Assembly (NCBI GenBank): GCA_028673005.1
Contig: CM054120.1
Coordinates: forward strand, 60,758,057-60,822,056
Source: Tanypteryx hageni
Taxonomy: Eukaryota > Arthropoda > Insecta > Odonata > Petaluridae
Length of the DNA: 64,000 bases
Direction of reading: 5' to 3'
Below the pieces are notes generated by a model, which was not told the DNA's origin, ran no database searches, and saw nothing but the letters and a program-made list of their open reading frames with translations. A program made the translations under genes and the position numbers. Positions 10,161-20,263 of the stretch are shown one piece after another. Position 1 is the first letter of the stretch, and each line of letters begins with the position of its first letter.

Positions 10161-12259
10161 CTATGCACACACATACCCATACGGTGGCGTACAGTACTCT
10201 CCAACTCTCCGCCTTTTTGTGTATACAACGCGGTATACTTTTGTCTCTGTGCGGGTACACCACATCATGCTTCTTTGTTCTGCGGATTTGTTGGGGAATG
10301 TTGATCGTTACCGGGGTGAACCATTCACCACCATGTTTTTAAGCTTTTCATCATTGCAATTGGATGCATTTATCGAAATACCCTTCTACTTACATATGGT
10401 TTTTATACAAGCAGGGTCGCCGCCGTATAACACCTTATAGGCGTAATTTTTTGGACACCCCGAAACGAATTCAGAGATGTACGATTCTTCACCGTACTCT
10501 CCTAATTCATCCGTGATATCTCCCAAGTAACAACCGGTTGGTGGCCACCATTCCCCTTCCTTTACAGTGAATATCACACTGTCAGTGTCCCAATAGAGCG
10601 CCCTTTTTCCCAACTTATCCAAATATTCATACAGTACTAGTCGTGCTTATGCTGTTGTGTAACAAGCAATTGAGACGCTGACATTTGGATGCGTTTTCAT
10701 ACCTTCGACTTTATCTACATAATTATCAAAGATCAATTCATCTGTTATCGGAAGGAGTTCATTCACTGTAAAAATAGGGTTTGTAAAATTTTAAAATACA
10801 TCTCTGAATTATTTACAATTACTGTACGGGTGAGATCTTCTCTTTTGCCAAATTTACCCTAAAGAGAGTTTAACATCAACTTTGATGTTGATATCTGACC
10901 CGCGTTGAATTTTATGCAGTCGTAAACTAATGATACAACCTCATTCAACATCATACCCGACACATATGATGATTTCTCATCTTCTGTAACACAACTGTCT
11001 GGCCATCCACTGCCTTGTTGCTTAATTTTTAAAAAATTGTTAATACACCCCGATAAAATACCACCCTCTTTTTTTAAGGGATCATAGCATGTAACCTCAT
11101 AACCCCACAACTCTACCATCTCCAGAATAATGTAGCCACTTACGACGGTATGTTTCACCTCATCGGTGACCTATGTTCCCGTGAATTTTCTATCGTTGAT
11201 TGAGTTGTGGGGACAATCATTTTGCGTGCTACATTCTGCACATGTTCTACAAAGAGGAAATAGCAACTTCCCTCCTATACGAACGGGGAGTACGGGATGA
11301 TAAAGATTAGTTGATGCATTGCAGAATGCCTCCACACTCGTTCAATGCCGGACACTCGCAACCAACATAAATTTTCGGATGTCCAATTGGGTACTTTTCC
11401 ATTTATTAATAAATGGATTAAGTGAGTACACAACCAAATATTTTATCTGTTCCTCCTGACACACGCTGTGATATAGTTTCGCAGCATTTGTTCTACCACC
11501 AAAGAAAGCGTTTCGAGGTTTAAGAGCTATTTTTATGGCTAGGGGGTGTTTATCTAAAAACTCTTTAACTTCAGGGTTCGATTGAAAGAACTCATCGAAT
11601 TCACACTCCCACATCTCGGTCAGAGAGCAACCTCTATTTAAGAGACGCTCGCGACGATACATGGTTGTTTCGGACCTAGTCTCCATATTTTCGTTTTGCT
11701 TGTTACCAATTGGTGTGTTACGGTCAATGAAACATTTCGGACAGCCACGAAAATAGCATCCGTAAAACTCGTAAACCTTTACACCATTTTCACTCTCCAA
11801 GTACCCGTCTACTCTGTAGCCGCCATATTTTACCTCACGGCCATTTGCTGCATGGCTTATTTTAATATTCCGCCTCATCTCATCGGACAACAACCATGTG
11901 TGACAAAGCCGACACTAATATGAGCATGAAAACGCCCCTGTTACTGATGTTATTATGTTAAAATGCCCTTCGTCATATATTGAGTCAATAGGCTTTCGAG
12001 GTTGATGTGGCGATGAATGCGGTCCTTCAAATAATATTTTTCGTCCCTTTCTACAACCAAAAACAGTTATGCTGTAGTTTTTCAAAACCTTTTGAAATAG
12101 CATAAGTTCATCTAAACCACAGCCGTTTTGCAAATTAACCCCAACAGCCCTCATTAAAACATTAGCACGCTCTGTTTGAATCCTCCAAATGTTTTCTTTT
12201 AAATTTCTTAATATATTTCCTTGATCTTCATACCGACCCACACAGCAATACAAAGTCAT
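10161..12259 (-). pseudogene. Protein-primed family B DNA polymerase (PolB), 5' truncated
   Basis: Replicative polymerase of the Polinton. In order on the minus strand: an N-terminal region (VNLQNGCGLDELMLFQ, GHFNIITSVTGAF, CRLCHTWLL), YEFYGCYFRGCPKC, PLCRTCAEC, a VTDEV..GY segment, YDPLKKEGG, the motif-B-like KLMLNSL.GKFG (about 10845-10870), motif C YWDTDSV (about 10590-10610) and a C-terminal YRVVYTKRR..PPYGY ending at TAG 10161-10163. Stops replace Trp at several expected sites (TGTW, NSLWGKFG), and there are frame breaks. Only about 700 codons remain of a protein usually over 1000. The 5' part ends at the SINE and the inverted arm. Confidence 0.87.
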
Positions 12260-12533
12260 ATCTGAGTCCAGCTTGATTGGCCTCTATCCTACTCACAATG
12301 GGTATATTAGAGGTAGTGCAATGAAAAGCCAGGAAGGGAGGAGGACGGAGTGTTGATTTGAGCGCGCTCCTCATTTTCTCTTTCCTCATTGCCTAGTCCT
12401 CTTCACCTTAGTTCCAACAGGCACAAATAGGGGGCCGGCGCATCCTCGGGAAAAATCCTCATAAAGATTCGACCCGGATGTCGTGCGTCGTACGGTGGGG
12501 TTAACACACTAACCACTACACCACCGTCTCCCC
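12254..12533 (-). mobile_element. tRNA-derived SINE with 9-bp target duplication
   Basis: On the minus strand the head reads GACGGTGGTGTAGTGGTTAG, containing an A box (12513-12523), and CGGGTCGAATC, close to a B box (12466-12475), spaced as in a tRNA promoter. Direct repeats GCAATACAA at 12245-12253 and 12534-12542 flank the 280-bp unit exactly. No A tail is evident; the 3' part is unrelated to a tRNA. No other copy is seen in the window. Confidence 0.8.
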
Positions 12534-12543
12534 GCAATACAAT

Positions 12544-13046
12544 GTAAAATAATCGATAACATATTTACAGGTCAATTGCCAAAGAGGTGTATAATAGGTT
12601 TTGTGACAAATCGGCGCTTTAATGATGATATAACATTAAACCCGTTTAATTTCCAATACTTTCAAACGACACATTTGTCCCTCTATATCGAAGGACAGCG
12701 AATACCATCTAAACCGTTACAAACTGATTATACGGATGATAAATAATACGTGGGGGCGTATCACACACTGTTCAGCGGTACTGAAATACATTTCCTGAAT
12801 GAAGGGAATTCGATTTCGCGCGAACAGTATCCTCACGGATATTGTCTTACAGCCTTCGACTTAACACCAGATCTATCATCAAATATCGGTTCACATTAGA
12901 ATTTAACAAGACAACGAAGTCAACGTATGGATATACGATTCACAGAAGCTCTTCCGGAGACAATAAATTGTAAAATATACGCCGAATTCGATAAGATCAT
13001 CGAAATCAATCGCCATCGAAATATTCTTGTTGACTACAGTAGTTAA
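12544..13046 (+). pseudogene. Major capsid C-terminal fragment, right copy
   Basis: The plus strand repeats the last ~165 codons of the capsid gene: GFVTNRRF, NPFNFQ, LSLYIEGQRIPSKP, then the same TAA after TDDK, FLNEGNSISREQY, LTAFDLTPDLSSNIGSH, the same TAG, and IYAEFDKIIEI, ending at TAA 13044-13046. There is no start codon or N-terminal part. Both stops match those of the left copy. Confidence 0.85.
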
Positions 13047-13094
13047 AATATATGAACAATTCGTTTTTAGTCAGTAGGCTTTCAACTGCGTACG

Positions 13095-13440
13095 ATGACA
13101 AACCTATTCGTAGATTGTCAAGCATCCATTGACTACCAGGGAAGATACGTTTTAAAGGAAATGGCGATTCTTGACGAAAACCAGTCTTTATTTCAGCACT
13201 GAATCATTTGCGCGCCTTACCCGAAAATAAATTTAAGATTCGACGGGTTACAGAAAACTAGTGGCTGAAATTGCATCATCATGGCATAGGTTGGGATGAC
13301 GGTTGTGGAACTTTCAACGATTTTAGAAGAGAATTGTACACGATTGGTAAAAGATGCGAATTTATATTTTCCAAGGGGTTTAAAAAAAAAAGGATATTTA
13401 TCCCAACATTTGTGCAGATGAATCAACGATTGGTTTAATG
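13095..13440 (+). pseudogene. Small conserved Polinton protein, right copy
   Basis: Starts at ATG 13095 (MTNLFVDCQAS) and keeps the family-like VDCQ and LKEMAIL segments that the left copy has lost. It then hits TGA where the left copy reads QHW, with more stops and a frame change soon after. The homologous DNA continues to about 13440. Confidence 0.75.
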
Positions 13441-13465
13441 AACTCATCAGCTACGGCGATCAATA

Positions 13466-14011
13466 ATGAAGTCTTACGAATTGAAAAAAATTTTCAACAA
13501 CGTAAAAGCTTTTAAAAATATTCACACACGTATTCGTTTCGTATAACCTACCAATGCGCACTGAACGCCTGTGCGCATACGTATCGAGCACCGGTCCTCG
13601 ACATAGACCGGGGGAACATTGCTTATCAATCTTCATTGAGAAGTGTGACTGTGGAGAACATTTCGATAGTTACGGATTACCGCCGATCATCAAGAATCAC
13701 CAAAAATTCATCGCAATAAATTCAATTACTTGGACATATAATGACTATCCACTTCGGAGGTACACATCCGATGTTTGCGGGATGTAACGTGTAGTTTATC
13801 ATTAATTCAGATGCCATGGGCTATAAAAGAATGCTCTGTAAAAATATATAGCTTAAATAGAAAGAAAAACGATTGTACGGTTACACGATTGTTTAAGGAT
13901 ATATTAAAGAATCAAAAGTGTTTGCATAATTACGAAACCGGTTTATCGTTATTACAAAACTGTTGTACTTATATCGATGGAAAATCTTATTTTGCTGTAA
14001 ATCAACTTTGA
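13466..14011 (+). pseudogene. Adenain-like protease, right copy
   Basis: Starts ATG 13466 (MKSYELKKIF) and shifts frame near 13545. From 13554 it reads MRTERLCAYVSSTG, GEHCLSIF, GEHFDSYGLPP and RYTSDVCGM, then a stop. The acidic residue of the DSYG motif is kept here, but the His motif reads GEHC instead of GEHW and the Gln position is Arg (PLRRY). The tail LFKDILKNQK...YFAVNQL continues in another frame to 14011. The stop after CGM is shared with the left copy. Confidence 0.8.
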
Positions 14012-14559
14012 TTAAATATAAAATTTCTGTTAGTACCTTTATCATTTAAAACTATAAAAGATAAACTGTCTCGCATTTTACTTAATGTAATGATATTTTC
14101 GGCAGCCACTCTTTAAAAACGAAGCTTCCGAAATACAGTCAACCGTCTCAGGTGCATTATTTTCCGCATACGCCAAAAGAGAAAGTTCCTCACTTCGCCA
14201 TGCTGACACTAGTTGTCCGCGCCTAAGGATTTGCTTACGGTAGTCCCTGTCGAACTTTCAAAGCTTGAGGTTGTGATTCTTAGCTCGTCAAGGTCATTCG
14301 CATTTCATACGTGTTAAACCGTATAGCGTTCTCGTGATAGATACAAGGTATGACTTCAAACCACCCACTGTGAAGTAAAATATCGAAATATTGGCAAACG
14401 CCTCAGGGTCTTGCTATACCGTTATAGAACATCAACACTCGTTGTCGTTCATCCAACTCCTTCGAAGCATGAAACAACCTGAAACGTCTCTCCCATCTGG
14501 GACCTCGGGTTCGAGCCGATTGGAGACCTCAACAGTTTAGACAGAGAATTTATAAAATG

Positions 14560-15258
14560 ATGATGATGAGCAAACACACCTTTTAAGCCATAATGACTAT
14601 GTAATCTTTCCTTTTCCTTATTTATGTTAATGAACTCTTTTATTAATTATAATAAAAAAGTGGTATTTTCTTAAGAGAAAAAATAAATTGTAATAATCGA
14701 TATATATTCCAAATCGAACGATTTATACGGAGTTACATAACTCTAGACGTTTTTTTGCTTTTCGATGGTTAACAAAATCAAACATTTCTGTAAAAATATC
14801 ACCTATCACCTATATATAAGTGCCATTATGTATATTTCACGTGTCAACCTATCTATTTATGTTAAGCGGTGATAAACCTCCAGTAATCTAACTCAGAATA
14901 AAAATATATGTAAACAAATATAATATCAATGTTAAAACTCCACATCTTATTTATTTGTTATTGATTAATGGTTTCTAATAGATATAATATAGAAAGCCAT
15001 GGCGCCACGCGGAAATATAAATTAGTGAAGCCATATCAAGGCAGTATCCTACATCAGAGATAATGATGATACAGATGTATCAAAGGCCAACTGCATAATG
15101 ATGATATATTAATACAAAATCTGATGAAGATAAACCCTGTGGAACGCTTTTTTACATTTTCTTACCACATCAATATAATCTTTTTGTTTTTGAAAAATCT
15201 AGTCACCTCAGTGATACTTCAAAATATCCTTTACACTCTTGAACAAATATTCCTAGGG
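14560..15258. other. Unassigned spacer
   Basis: AT-rich DNA after the Polinton. A short ATG/ATGATGATG run sits at its border. No gene or element end is recognised. Confidence 0.5.
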
Positions 15259-15530
15259 CAGGGGTATCAAACACGAGGCCCGCGAAGCAAGATACTTCAT
15301 AATTTGACGCAGCTCTAACTCAAACGTATTTATTATAGAATATTTTTTAAATAATCCGAGAAATTTATTAATTAGACACTTCGAAAATATCCACATTTTA
15401 ATTTTCATTCCCATTTTAAAACACTCTACGCAGGTTTGGTTTTGAATAATGTTATTATCATGGGATGCGGCCCGCGGATTTGTTGCGGTTCCTAAATGCA
15501 GCCCACAAATTTAGTGCAATGCAAACATAT
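15259..15530 (+). mobile_element. hAT-like element end (fragment)
   Basis: CAGGGGTATCAAACACGAGG at 15259 closely resembles the 5' terminus of a widespread hAT group (CAGGGGTGTCAAACTC-type). It is followed by GCGGCCCGCGGATTTG at about 15467, also typical of that group's subterminal region. No matching 3' end or transposase is visible, so this is a fragment or a non-autonomous piece. Confidence 0.45.
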
Positions 15531-16252
15531 GGCACACGCACAGCCGAGTAACATTTGGTCTTGTAAAGCTAACTGGTTTGAAATGTTTTGAAACCGATAT
15601 CCACAGAATCGTTTATGATGCATTTAAAAAATATTTTGCAGAGGTTTTCACAGAATTTTAAATCGTATTTCAGAACTGCTTAGTTTGTTTCAAACGCTTT
15701 TAAGGATATTTTTTCTATATACGGTCTTGAACTTCATTAGAATACAAAACGTACTCTTTTCACTTTCCTCACTACAATCCAAACTAACTGAACTATAAAT
15801 TGCACAGAACTACAAATGAATCATATTTGAGTCAAGTCTGAGTTTATTTAAATGATAAAGATGTCAAATTACCTTATCAGAGGAATGATAAAAGCCTTAG
15901 CATTCGTTGATTACTAAAAATTGGTTTTAACCTTCAGACATCTATATTTATCTACATGATGTATCTATGTCTATAAGCAACTCTTTGTTAAAATGAAACG
16001 ACTCAAATACATGTTCAACCTATGCGTTTGACAATAAATGTGAATCATTTCCGAGTAATTCCGCCAGGCTGGATTTTTACTTTTAATAAAGTCGCGTAAA
16101 ATATAGTGAAATAGCACTTCCTGATAAATGATTATTTGTAATTCTTTCTCTCTTTAAATTGACACGTGTTCGCTCATTTCCTACTCATGGCCTCAGAATC
16201 CTCATAAAATTATTTGTTTAGTGTCGCATTCTCCCTATACCTGCCAACGTCC
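15531..16252. other. Unassigned spacer
   Basis: AT-rich, no convincing coding region or repeat seen up to the start of the duplicated segment. Confidence 0.45.
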
Positions 16253-16518
16253 TCTATCATATATCTTTCCTCGACTATTCTTACTTTTATTAATCCTTAG
16301 TCCCAACCTACTATGGTAGACTAAGCCTCTCTTCAGCTCTGAAATTCCATGACATTGCCAAATAGCACACATTGAGAAACCGAAGGAAAAGCAGAGACAG
16401 CGGTAGACCACGGTGTCCGAACGTGGCTGCTATGTGGCTGATTGGAATATTTCCTGATAGATCCATCGCTCTAATTTGTATTGGTTTTCAGAGCTCAATT
16501 TTGGCTATCATAGTAGAC

Positions 16519-17474
16519 TCCTTTACCACATCCTACTTCACTCACTATTCCGTTACTGCTTTGCAGCATTCCGCTTTCTCTTTTCACCTTTCATTCCTTG
16601 TCTCCTTACTACATTTTCACTTTCCATTAATTCTCTCTCAAATTATCCATCAAACCTCTCTCTCAATATTTCTTTGCCTCTCTGGCACATACTAATATTT
16701 CCTCTTCTATCTGTTCTCTCTCATATCCACCACATCCTTTCATATATTCTGTCCCTCCTATCTTAGATTAACTATATTTTCATGATGGAGCATCACGAGC
16801 AAGCAAAGAAAAACGGAAATATAACCAGAAGAATAAACGCCATACTACCGGAAAAAAGCCTGGCAATGTAATTTTTTTGTGATATTATCATTTCAAATAA
16901 ACAAAATCCTCGTAGTTTCAGTAATTTCGTTTATCAGATGACGGTCTAATCTAAAAATTTGTCAAATAAGAACACCTTAATATTTCATAATATATAAGAA
17001 TTCAAACGAGAATAAATAATTGAAACTACTTACGCAGATATGCGAATATGAAAACGTGTTTTATTTTTTGATATTTGTTTAGAATTGCGAACTTAAAAAT
17101 ATTTATGAATTTATTATTACTAAATATTTCCCCTTTGAAAATCGACGAATCTGTTACACGTATTTATATTCACCCAGAAAGTGAAGCACTTGAAATGTAT
17201 TACACTCGAACACTGCAATTTATGCTACTGATTATCCGATAAAATCATTTTAATTTTTTGTGATGTTAAATTCTTGCATCTATATACCTTGCTCTTTTTC
17301 TCAGGAGTTGATTTGCCAGTCTCTGGGTCCGTTGTTCTTCCCCTTCGATTTTCCTGTTGTTGTCTAGCTTCGCGACTTAATCCGCCATTTTTTATTCCCT
17401 TGTTTGTTGGTCTCAATTGAACGTTTTCGTCTTTTTCTTAGAGTTTGATCTAAACTTTGCGGGTGCGACATAAC
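16519..17474. other. Block present only in copy A
   Basis: In copy B the TAGTAGAC before this block joins directly to AATCTCTAGAATG after it. The block is pyrimidine-rich at 16520-16760 and otherwise AT-rich. It has no TIR or tail that I can see, so it could be an insertion in A or a deletion in B. Open frames here look compositional. Confidence 0.55.
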
Positions 17475-18099
17475 AATCTCTAGAATGTAATATTCTGTGG
17501 AAGTACTACAGATAGCAACCTGTCTCGCGCATCTCACTCCCCTCTTCCGATCAGCTCTCTTTCCACCTTACCGCCCCTACTGCCGTGCGCAGGGGAAAAA
17601 TGTATTGGCAGTAACAAAGCAGCTCACTTCCCTCCTTTTCGCCCCTACTAAAGTGCTCTGCGACAACAATTCGTCTGGAGATCGTACCAAAATTCAACTT
17701 TGATTTTTCTTAAATCGATGATTTAAATCGACTTTTATTTTCCCGGGATAATTTCGACCAATATGGAAGCTTACACATAGGCTTGGTAGTTTCCGACGTT
17801 TAATTTTCTCAGAAATCGAAGACTAAAATCGACGTTTATTTTTCCTAAAAACCGGTGACGATTTTCGGCGTTTGCTTTATTATATTTTACCAGAATTAGT
17901 AGATTTTGATGATAATATTTCCTAAAAAGTGATCACTACAGTTGATCATTTTTCCTAAAAATGAACCACGTATATCAACGTTTATTTTTATACATTTAAT
18001 TAGGCTTGTTAGTTTTCCACGTATAGAATATTTCTTAAAAGGCGTTATCTAATAACGACGTTTATTTAAATATATTTTATGGATTTTTATTAAGATTAG

Positions 18100-18790
18100 T
18101 CTTATCAATTAAATTTCTTCCAATTAAATATAACTAAAAGTGTATAAATAAAAATGAAAAATAAATAAAAATAATTATTTAAAGTTATTAACCTTTATAA
18201 ATAGCACAAAAATTGTAAAAATAAAAACATGATCATTTTGTTATTAATAACTAATATAAAACATACTGAATAAAAAATAAATTAATGAATTTATAGAGAT
18301 ATTGAATATATAAATGTTATGTTGCATTCTTTGAGACATCTGAACTAATTATTTGAATTGCAACAAATATAATAATTTTGTTATTTATTTACATGAAGAA
18401 TATGTACGTACTATTTGGTTAATATCCATGCCGTCAGTTCTCTAGAATTACATCTAAAAGTCATATTATTTTACTTTTAAATTCACTATAATTCACTATC
18501 ACTATAATGAATAATATAAATCGTTTTTCATTTATATTAGAACTTCATGAAGAACGTGCTAATTTTAAGGGTAACTCTTTTGGGAGTAATTCTCAACTTG
18601 CGATTTAACGATAATATATAGGCTGGCGATACATTCTAAAATTGTGATCTTGGTAACCTTAGATGATGATATTTTCCTAAAAATGATTTAATATGTCAAG
18701 ATTACAGAACATTGATTTTTAAGTCGTTATGCCATTCAACACTATTCATTAATTATTTTGAGCAATAGATTTTTGACATTTATATGACCT
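18100..18790 (+). repeat. Left inverted arm of the repeat core (copy A)
   Basis: Its reverse complement aligns imperfectly to 24990-25657 plus 28409-28640. For example the AATGTTATGTTGCATTC run near 18313 matches GAATGCAACATAACATT-type sequence near 25600. In copy A this arm has lost an internal piece at about 18366 that copy B retains. Confidence 0.7.
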
Positions 18791-19425
18791 GTTATAATAT
18801 GAAATGTGTTCTATTACCAACGTGTAAGTATAACATGTCAACGCTTTCAATAAATATCCTACGCTATTCAATTTCCCGGTTTAGTTAAGAGCGATCGATG
18901 ACATTTTCTAGTAGTGGAAATGTTTGCTAGTAGACGGCAGGCAAGAAAGGAAGAAAGCCTGGCCCGGCAATGGTTAGTAGAGATTGTCTCCGCCAGAGCG
19001 CAGGAGCTTAAGGTGTAGCGGTAAATAAAAAAGTCATTGCATCGTATCGTATCGTAAATTTAAAATGTTTTGCCTTGTGAGAAATAAAATTGAAATGAAG
19101 AAAGTAAAATTTTAGAAAATTATAGCTACCGCAAATGTTTTAAATCCACCACACAGCATCGAAACATCTATAAAATTGTATTAATTTTTGAAACTGTAAA
19201 AATAAAAGTAATTTATAAACGTTTGCAAATTTAATTCCTTTCTGTAGAAAAAAAGACGTAAATAAGAAATAAAAAAAATATTAGGCTGGGTTCGCCATTC
19301 TGGGAAATAAACAAGAGAGATGTACACAGGTTCCCGGTGGTACAGAAGTACTTTTCGTCAAATTCGCCGTAGTTGAATCGTTTACTTATATATTTGCTTT
19401 GATGTCAGAAATTATTATTCCTTAT

Positions 19426-20240
19426 ATTGTGAAACTTTGCTTTTTAGATCCGTTTTAAACACGTTCATTTCGTTTTGCCATTCTACACTCATCTTACAAG
19501 CGAAATTTCTTTGAAATCCGATCTGCCTATACCTTCGAAATTAATAGTTACTGAAAAATTCTAACTTTGATATTGTGGTGGCCCTGTTAAGTTGGCTTGG
19601 TTGAAATATAATAATTTTGTTATTTATTTATATGAAGATTATGTACGTCGTATTTGGTTAAAATCCATGCCGTCAGTTCTCTAGAATTACATCTAAAAGT
19701 CATATTATTTTACTTTTTAATTTTAATTTAAACATCTTGATTTCTATATGGTATGTTGTTATATAAAAATTTTATTGAAATTCGTTGAGCCAATTTCTTA
19801 CAACTCCATAATAAGTGAAAGAAATTAATTTGTAATTGTGGCATCCCTGTTTGGCCGATTCAATTAAATCTGCGTTTATTGTTTTCTATATATGTGTACA
19901 TTATAAATATTAAATTTGATGAATATATTTCAACAAATGTATGTGTAAAGGAATGTTATTATTTGATTTATTGTGGTAGCCCTGATTTATTTATCTATAT
20001 TAAGCATCTTGATTTCGTTTCTATATGTTACACTCCTCCATACAATGTTTTATGGAAATCGGTTCAGCCAATTCCTCCCAAATTCATAATTATCAAAAAG
20101 TTTAACTTTTCAATTGTGGCAACCCCGCTTAATCGATCTTGTTCCAATATTTCATTTTGGCCATTAATTTATGTGAATATTCTATGTACTAAATTAGGTT
20201 GAAATAGGTTAAGCCAATTCGTCCCTGATATATACCGTCG
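19426..20240 (+). repeat. Diverged ~135-bp tandem repeat
   Basis: ATTGTGG-type unit starts lie at 19426, 19572, 19835, 19970 and 20113 (spacings 146, 263, 135, 143; the 263 unit is interrupted). Most units run ATTGTGG..CCCTG...TTGA.., then about 80 bases later GTT.AGCCAATT, which repeats as AGCCAATTTCTT, AGCCAATTCCTC and AGCCAATTCGTC. Copy B has the same array at about 39332-40120 plus additional diverged units near 38090-38260. Confidence 0.72.
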
Positions 20241-20252
20241 GACGTACGGACG

Positions 20253-20263
20253 GACGGACGGAT
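20253..20263 (+). repeat. Target-site duplication, left (RTE LINE)
   Basis: GACGGACGGAT here equals 23163-23173. Copy B has a single uninterrupted version at about 40160-40170, which proves the insertion boundary. Confidence 0.9.

Larger units (their letters stand above)
3271..14559 (-). mobile_element. Maverick/Polinton with mirror-image ends
   Basis: An 11.3-kb virus-like DNA transposon. On the minus strand, from high to low coordinate, it carries PolB, FtsK/HerA-type ATPase, a conserved accessory protein, DDE integrase, penton, major capsid, a small conserved protein and the adenain-like protease. Its two ends are inverted copies of each other (3271-5409 and 12544-14559). The repeated part holds the protease, the small protein and the C-terminal third of the capsid gene, far more gene content than an ordinary Polinton TIR. 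The 5' part of PolB and everything beyond it are missing. No 6-bp target duplication is evident outside the arms. All large genes are broken, so this is a fossil copy. Confidence 0.88.
12544..14559 (-). repeat. Right arm of the Polinton inverted repeat
   Basis: Inverted copy of 3271-5409. It starts within a few bases of the SINE and ends at AAAATG 14554-14559. It brings a C-terminal capsid fragment, the small protein and the protease onto the plus strand at the end where PolB-side sequence would be expected. Confidence 0.85.
17473..20263 (+). repeat. Left half of the non-coding repeat core (copy A)
   Basis: No gene. 17700-17990 shows a degenerate subrepeat built around TTTATTTTTCCTAAAAA and TCGACGTTTATTTT. 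A block around AATTTTGTTATTTATTTA at about 18370 recurs at about 19612, a period of ~1.24 kb. The 19426-20240 part is a ~135-bp tandem repeat that ends in a GGAC tract at 20246-20263. Confidence 0.7.

Noticed and set aside
3271..14559. Alternative genetic code to explain the many TAG/TGA stops in Polinton and LINE genes
   Set aside because: Stops of all three types replace Trp, Gln, Tyr, Cys and Lys in different genes, alongside frameshifts, so neutral decay explains them better.
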